Source: Sphagnum magellanicum
Taxonomy: Eukaryota; Streptophyta; Sphagnopsida; Sphagnales; Sphagnaceae
NCBI GenBank assembly: GCA_021904315.1
Contig: CM038912.1
Span: forward strand, 1,488,001-1,552,000
Direction: 5' to 3'
DNA length: 64,000 nucleotides
Of the stretch, positions 59,403 through 64,000 are shown piece after piece. Numbering within the stretch: the stretch's first letter is position 1; each line of letters begins with the position of its first letter. The notes beneath the pieces are model-generated. The model was not told where the DNA came from. It ran no database searches and saw only the letters and a program-made list of their open reading frames with translations. The position numbers were made by a program, and so were the translations under genes.

Positions 59403-60308
59403 TTTTGCTACAAGTACTTGTTACACACAACTTCCTTCCATGTTTGATTCTTGCACACACCTTTTCCATGAACACCTCTCCACACATAAGAACTAAAAAA
59501 TCTTCCTCGCACCTCCTCCTCTTTCTTTCTTTTCCACATACACACAATACCCTCTCCCTTGGTAAGCCTCCATGACCTCCCTTGAGCTTGTTCCCTTTGT
59601 CCAATGAAAACTTTGAAATCCTTTGTTCTAATCAATGGCCTCCTCATCCTTCTAGAGCCAATGAGAATTGAAAATAAATTACCATCCAATTGAGTTTAGG
59701 ATGAGAATTCTTGGGCCCAATGAGACACAAGAAATATTCCATCCTCCAATCAAATAGGATGACAATCCTCATGACTAATGGGATTAAAAGATTCATCCCT
59801 TCCTTTATTTTAGATATCTTGATGAGACCTCTTGAGCTAAATCCTTATCCTTTCCGTCCGTTGACCTTCACATCCTACTTCTTCATCCTAATTACTTCAA
59901 GTAACTAACTACTAGGATAGTTTATCGGTATTAACAAGTAACGTCCTTGAATTTTTACTTGATTAATTCAATGGTTGAATTAACATTTCCATGTATCATT
60001 TACTCTTTTGATATCCCCTACTTATTTATTTTACCATGCACTAGTTAACTATGTAGTACATAGTAAATTGGAAGTAAAATTTGCATCACAAAAAAACCCC
60101 ACATACTTCTAGATCCATCATCGAAATTAGGGTTTGATGAATCCATTAAATCTAGGATGTTCAAGTTTTCATGAGGTTCCGCCGTCACTCCCACACCTTA
60201 TGCCTACCCTAATTTGTTAAATAAAAAGGCCTCGACCCCTTTTGAACGCAAGTACCACATTGTTTGTACTAACTTCTTGGTTTTTGTTGATGTAAGTGAG
60301 AACTAGTC

Positions 60309-60722
60309 ATGGCGGATGATGTCACTACGCCTTCAAATCCTCTAGTTGCACCAGTAGAATAGGAAGAGCTTGAAGAAGCACCGCTCGACGTGATTATTTA
60401 TCAATGGCCGTGCGAAGAAGAACCGCCCAGGCGAGTGGTGGGCACTCGAGTCGATCATTCGGCATGGGATCATCGACTGTCTCCTAACCCACATGCTTTA
60501 GCAATATATTTAAAATTTGTTCCTGCTCATGGAACTGCGCCAGAAACGTTTGAAGAGTGTCAATGCGAAGATGATGATGTCCGTCTCCATTGTCGAACGT
60601 GGGTTCTCGATGATGGCCATTATCATTGGCTACGAGGGCCAATCAACCCCCTTCCCATGGAACATCGAACCGAGTACCTCGCTCGCACCATTCGTCGCAT
60701 TCTAAATTTTTTGCAATTGTGA
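60309..60722 (+). pseudogene. Unrecognised small protein, one in-frame stop
   Basis: ATG at 60309 in a good context (TAGTCATGGCG) opens a frame of 137 codons ending TGA 60720-60722, broken only by TAG at 60360 (codon 18). The sequence starts MADDVTTPSNPLVAPVE, is acidic, and later holds WPCEEEPPRRVVGTRVDHSA, FEECQCEDDDVRLHCRTWV and LDDGHYHWLRGPINP, with three Cys and several His. Composition is less AT-rich than its surroundings. No domain recognised. It may be a captured host gene piece or a protein of the surrounding element. Without the stop, the downstream Met frame alone is 60390-60722 by an ATT-initiated reading and is not convincing. Confidence 0.4.
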
Positions 60723-61764
60723 TCTATCCTTTAAGTCAGTTATAAAGTTGTAATTCACCTGAGGCTACTCAGGCGGAAATGTTAATACTTAAGTTTAATT
60801 TGATTCTATTTAAAAGTTTAATAGAAGTGAACTAAATAAATATGTATTAGGACTACATCCTAAAAATCTTACAAATATATCATTAGTGCTTGAAAATTCT
60901 TCTACAAACTAACTTAACCTTGTCATGGCGAAATGCTATTATTAATTATAGGCTTATATTCCCTATATATCAATAAATCACATCTAATTCTACATCCCCT
61001 TTCCCTTTTCTACAACATAAATGGAATAATGTACTTTAAAAGGTTTACTAGGTGCTTAACTGATTAAACACTACATCAACTAAAATAAAGAAGTACTATA
61101 TGCTTAAAAATATCACAAAAGCTTATTCAACTATTAATAATCATTACTTGGAGGCTTATAAACATTCAAATCATCAGTACTAAGGAAAATTACGGAATTA
61201 AAGTTTAACTAATTGTTGAGCTATAATCCATGGCTCGCACATGGCCCGGACTCGGGGGAAGCCACCACCTTCCCCCATATAGTATTCTCTACAACTCTCT
61301 GCCGCACTTGCATCCAAATGGTTTTTTTCCCGGGACTCCCAAAGTGGAGTCCCGAAACTGTCCCGGTTTGGACTCTCGAGACTTTGGACGCTTATAACTC
61401 CTTGCCCCAAACTCGAATCGGGACGAGGTTTAAACCAAAGTTGTAGCTCTCCTCGAAAGCTTTCCAATAGTGTGTCGCATTTCACCTGCACGCACCGAAA
61501 TCGGGTCGATTCCTGACTTTTAATGGTCGGGAATCAAATTGCCAATTTGACTCCCAACCCTTCTTTCGACCATAACTTGTACTGCATATGTCCAAATGGC
61601 TCATGCGAGGCCATTTTGGACATGTACACTTCAAGACCTTTCCAACGGTATAAAGAACGCTGTAATCATGCTCTGAGTTTTCGGGAGTCCTGGAAGACTC
61701 CCAAGTCCCATTTTCGGGAGTGTGAGTGGCGACCTCACACTTCCCTCAAAATGGGGTTGCGACA

Positions 61765-62440
61765 TGTAAATACATAGGTAGGTGGGGTGTTGGGGTAGGA
61801 TTGTCTATGTTCATATCAAATGACTTGTAGTCATTTTTTAATCATTGTAATGACAATTAGACATCCATGTCACTTTGTCATCAATCATGGATGCCATATA
61901 GATGAAATAAAAATGATGAAAACTAACATCCCCCATCTTGTTACCACCTCATCATCTACTAGTCAAATGCCCCATGAATATATGATTATGGCTTTTTACA
62001 CATAGGATGCAAAGTGATAGTTTATGATTAAAGTTATACATATAATCATTTAAAACTTGTAGTCATAGATTTCTTGGTTGCAAAGGACAAATTTTGTTTC
62101 AGTGAAATCCAATTTTATTTTTTTTCAAATGAATGTACTTTTGATGAACTTTTTTTTTGGTAAGTATATTTTCATAAGTTCAATAGAAATCCATCATGAT
62201 TTTAAAACTATACTTCTATTCACTTTGATGCTAGTTACATGTTTTTATATGCATAACACATATAAAGTGATAAACAAATATTTTTATGTTCACTTTACCA
62301 TGCTTCCACCCCTCACCAGGCTAATTCCATAATACATGATGTATATAAACAAAGTCCAAATGTAGGTTTCTAACTAAAATCACTATTGAATGGTGTTGAG
62401 AAGTAATTGGCCCCAATATTTTGAAAGAACAATAAAGATA
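61765..62440. other. Intergenic AT-rich stretch
   Basis: Starts with a short TAGG remnant (61775-61800), which continues the repeat cut at 58303. No gene seen. Confidence 0.45.
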
Positions 62441-62443
62441 AAA

Positions 62444-62768
62444 AGGCTAGAAAAATGAAGGTCACAAAATAAAGATTTGTACAAAATACTTCACTTTTCT
62501 TCCACCATGCCAAGAAGGCCAGAAAATGAAGGTCACACAATAAGGATTTGTACAAAGTTCTATATTTTTATTCAACCGTGCCTTTATGTAAGGCTAAAAA
62601 ACGAAGGTCACGCAGTAAGGATTTGTACAAAATACTACACCTTTATTCCACCATTCCTTTATGCAAGGCTAAAAAATGAAGGGCCACATATAAGGATTCA
62701 TACAAAGTATTACACCTCTATTACATCATGCCTTTATCCAAGGTTAAAAAATGAAGGTCACAAAATAA
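62444..62768 (+). repeat. Tandem repeat, 75 bp unit, more than four copies, in frame
   Basis: GAAGGTCAC (once GAAGGGCCAC) recurs at 62457, 62528, 62603, 62678 and 62753: steps of 71, 75, 75 and 75 bases. Because 75 is a multiple of three, one frame (62477-62782) stays open and encodes a 25-residue repeat of the type CTKYYTFIPPFLYARLKNEG. Whether it is translated cannot be told; there is no promoter or start signal that supports it. Confidence 0.75.
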
Positions 62769-62829
62769 ATGCAACATGTTAACAAGGTTGTCCATTTGGA
62801 TCCGACAATTTGTTCAACAATAGGTTTCA

Positions 62830-63996
62830 CCTTCAATGATCATTCAATCATTAAAAAATTAGTTGCAAATCTTGTTTAGTGGGGTTTTGAAGCATTAGGT
62901 GGGTCTTGTAATGATAATAGATTACAAGTGGCACATGGTGTTGCCATATGAAAAAAACAATGGTTAAATTGCCCTTTTCACAAATTGTTTCATGCAAGTT
63001 TTTTTCCCCCAATATTCCAATAGTGAATCCAAACAATAAATTGCATGGCCTTGAAAGTAAAAGCTTAAAAAACAATGAATCAAAAGGTCAACTACATTCT
63101 GCATGTTTAAAACACTTTTGTATAAATTTGTACAATGTTGTCCACTTTAATGGTTTCAATGTATCCAACCAAGGTGTTACATATGTAGTGGGCGTCTTTA
63201 TGTTCCTTCACTATGTTGATGGCACATAAGAATACATCCCCACTAGTACAAGTAAACATCATGTTCAACAATGGACACTTTACAACATTGTCCCAACCAT
63301 CAAAGCAAATGGTGACTCCATACTTGTGAATGGAATTTGACGTCCTCTTAGCAACATGTTTAGACACATTGACCAACATGTTTAAACACATCGACCTTGG
63401 ATTACTTTAATAAATATGTTCACAATCCATGGTAAGATGTCGTTTTATAATAAATTCGGGACAAAAGGTTACTTTCACAACTTCTATGAATGTCGAATGT
63501 TGCACATTATTGAAAGGGATGATTGTTTTGCAAAAGAAAGTTGCTAACTTCTTATCCAATTCCTTCTTTTTGTTAAATTCAATCTCTTTTATAATGAAAC
63601 TTGTCAAAAGGTTTGAGTGGTGTTATTTGTGGAATTGATCGATTAAAACCTCTTGTGCTCATTGTTATTCATAGGTGGGGTGCAAATTTGATCCCCTTTC
63701 GCTTGAAACATCAAAGATGATTTTCATTCCATTGAAGGGTTTGACATTTCAATGGCCACATTATCTACTAGCCCATCAAAGGCTAGTACAACCATGTCTA
63801 TAATGGTCAACGAACAATTTCCCCACAAGTGGCAAATAATGCCTTGATTTGTGTCCATGACTTTGAACACATTGAAATACCAGCTCTTCCATTGGCATCG
63901 TATTAATAGCCCAAATGGAAAAAAATTATATTCTTGTGATATGAAATGACATTGTTGTAAAACTTGAACCTTACTTAGCTTGTCTGGAATCATCAA
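62830..63996 (-). pseudogene. hAT-type transposase with DUF659-like region, degenerate
   Basis: Reading on the minus strand from the right edge: 63996-63724 is an N-terminal part; 63607-63407 reads ELDKKLATFFCKTIIPFNNV, typical of the IARFFYSTGIPFN block; 63391-63107 reads KYGVTICFDGWDNVVKCPLL and NMMFTCTSGDVFL, the DUF659 signature (GCTLMTDGWSNRRNRPLLNF in relatives); a decayed continuation lies at 63075-62851. Frameshifts and stops separate the blocks. It is unrelated in position and strand to the hAT relic at 45430. Confidence 0.72.
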
Positions 63997-64000
63997 GTAT

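Larger units (their letters stand above)
58585..61239. mobile_element. 2.65 kb insertion inside solo LTR 4
   Basis: Begins TGTGAGAAATTCTTG and ends GGCTCGCA (TG..CA), with CACGG (58580-58584) before and CATGG (61240-61244) after, a five-base duplication with one change, as an LTR-type integrase would leave. It contains a 199 bp tandem repeat and an open frame at 60309. No PBS, polypurine tract or pol motif was recognised, so the class is open. Confidence 0.55.
58304..61764 (-). mobile_element. Solo LTR 4 (reverse orientation), split by a nested insertion
   Basis: 58304-58584 is the reverse complement of the 3' third of the LTR family (begins TGATGCGCTCCCAACTCCC), and 61245-61764 the reverse complement of the rest (ends GGGGTTGCGACA). 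Together they restore one LTR at the point CCACGG|CCCGGACTC. The family palindrome is at 61525-61559. The flanks CGTAG / TGTAA share three of five bases, so the target duplication is decayed, if real. Confidence 0.85.

Overview
This is nuclear DNA from a plant, probably a seedless land plant (bryophyte, lycophyte or fern). The main argument is the intact family-2 glycosyltransferase on the minus strand at 49936-52005. It has the D,D,D,QxxRW signature but none of the zinc finger or plant-conserved region of a plant CesA. It resembles the moss arabinoglucan synthase / ascomycete mixed-linkage-glucan synthase group, which is known from algae, bryophytes, lycophytes and ferns but not from seed plants. 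A three-exon plant-type cytochrome P450 and a broken, intron-containing plastid-type enoyl-ACP reductase also fit a plant nucleus. The species cannot be named from the sequence alone.

Most of the window is AT-rich repeat DNA. Only two protein genes look intact: the P450 (21784-23902, minus) and the glycosyltransferase (49936-52005, minus). A third host gene, the enoyl-ACP reductase (16385-18709, plus), survives only as its last five exons, with one in-frame stop and one lost splice donor.

Layout. 1-6189: copy A of a decayed Ty3/gypsy retrotransposon (RNase H and integrase, then a 3.7 kb insert with inverted ends, then a chromodomain remnant and polypurine tract). 6190-16300: AT-rich DNA with gene relics of unknown origin and a 280 bp tandem array. 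16385-18709: enoyl-ACP reductase pseudogene. 18710-21640: no gene seen. 21641-24230: P450 gene, a duplicated copy of its tail, and a likely promoter. 24790-25380: GGTTC-rich repeat. 26047-37150: copy B of the same gypsy element, with PBS, gag, protease, RT, RNase H and integrase all recognisable but broken. Its gag is split by two solo LTRs of a second family, and its 3' part by a truncated chromovirus of that second family. 37150-45400: AT-rich repeats, including a 170 bp tandem triplication. 45430-48807: hAT transposase pseudogene and a hAT-like end. 49936-52600: glycosyltransferase gene and upstream region. 54050-58303: two more copies of the TAGG-rich family carrying a tRNA-like module. 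58304-61764: a reverse-oriented solo LTR split by a 2.65 kb insertion. 62444-62768: 75 bp tandem array. 62830-63996: a second hAT-type transposase relic running off the right edge.

The two intact genes are not obviously linked in function. The strongest stories are the arabinoglucan-synthase-like gene, the nested and dated transposon insertions, the long palindrome kept in every LTR of one family, and a TAGG-rich repeat family that carries a tRNA-like Pol III promoter module.
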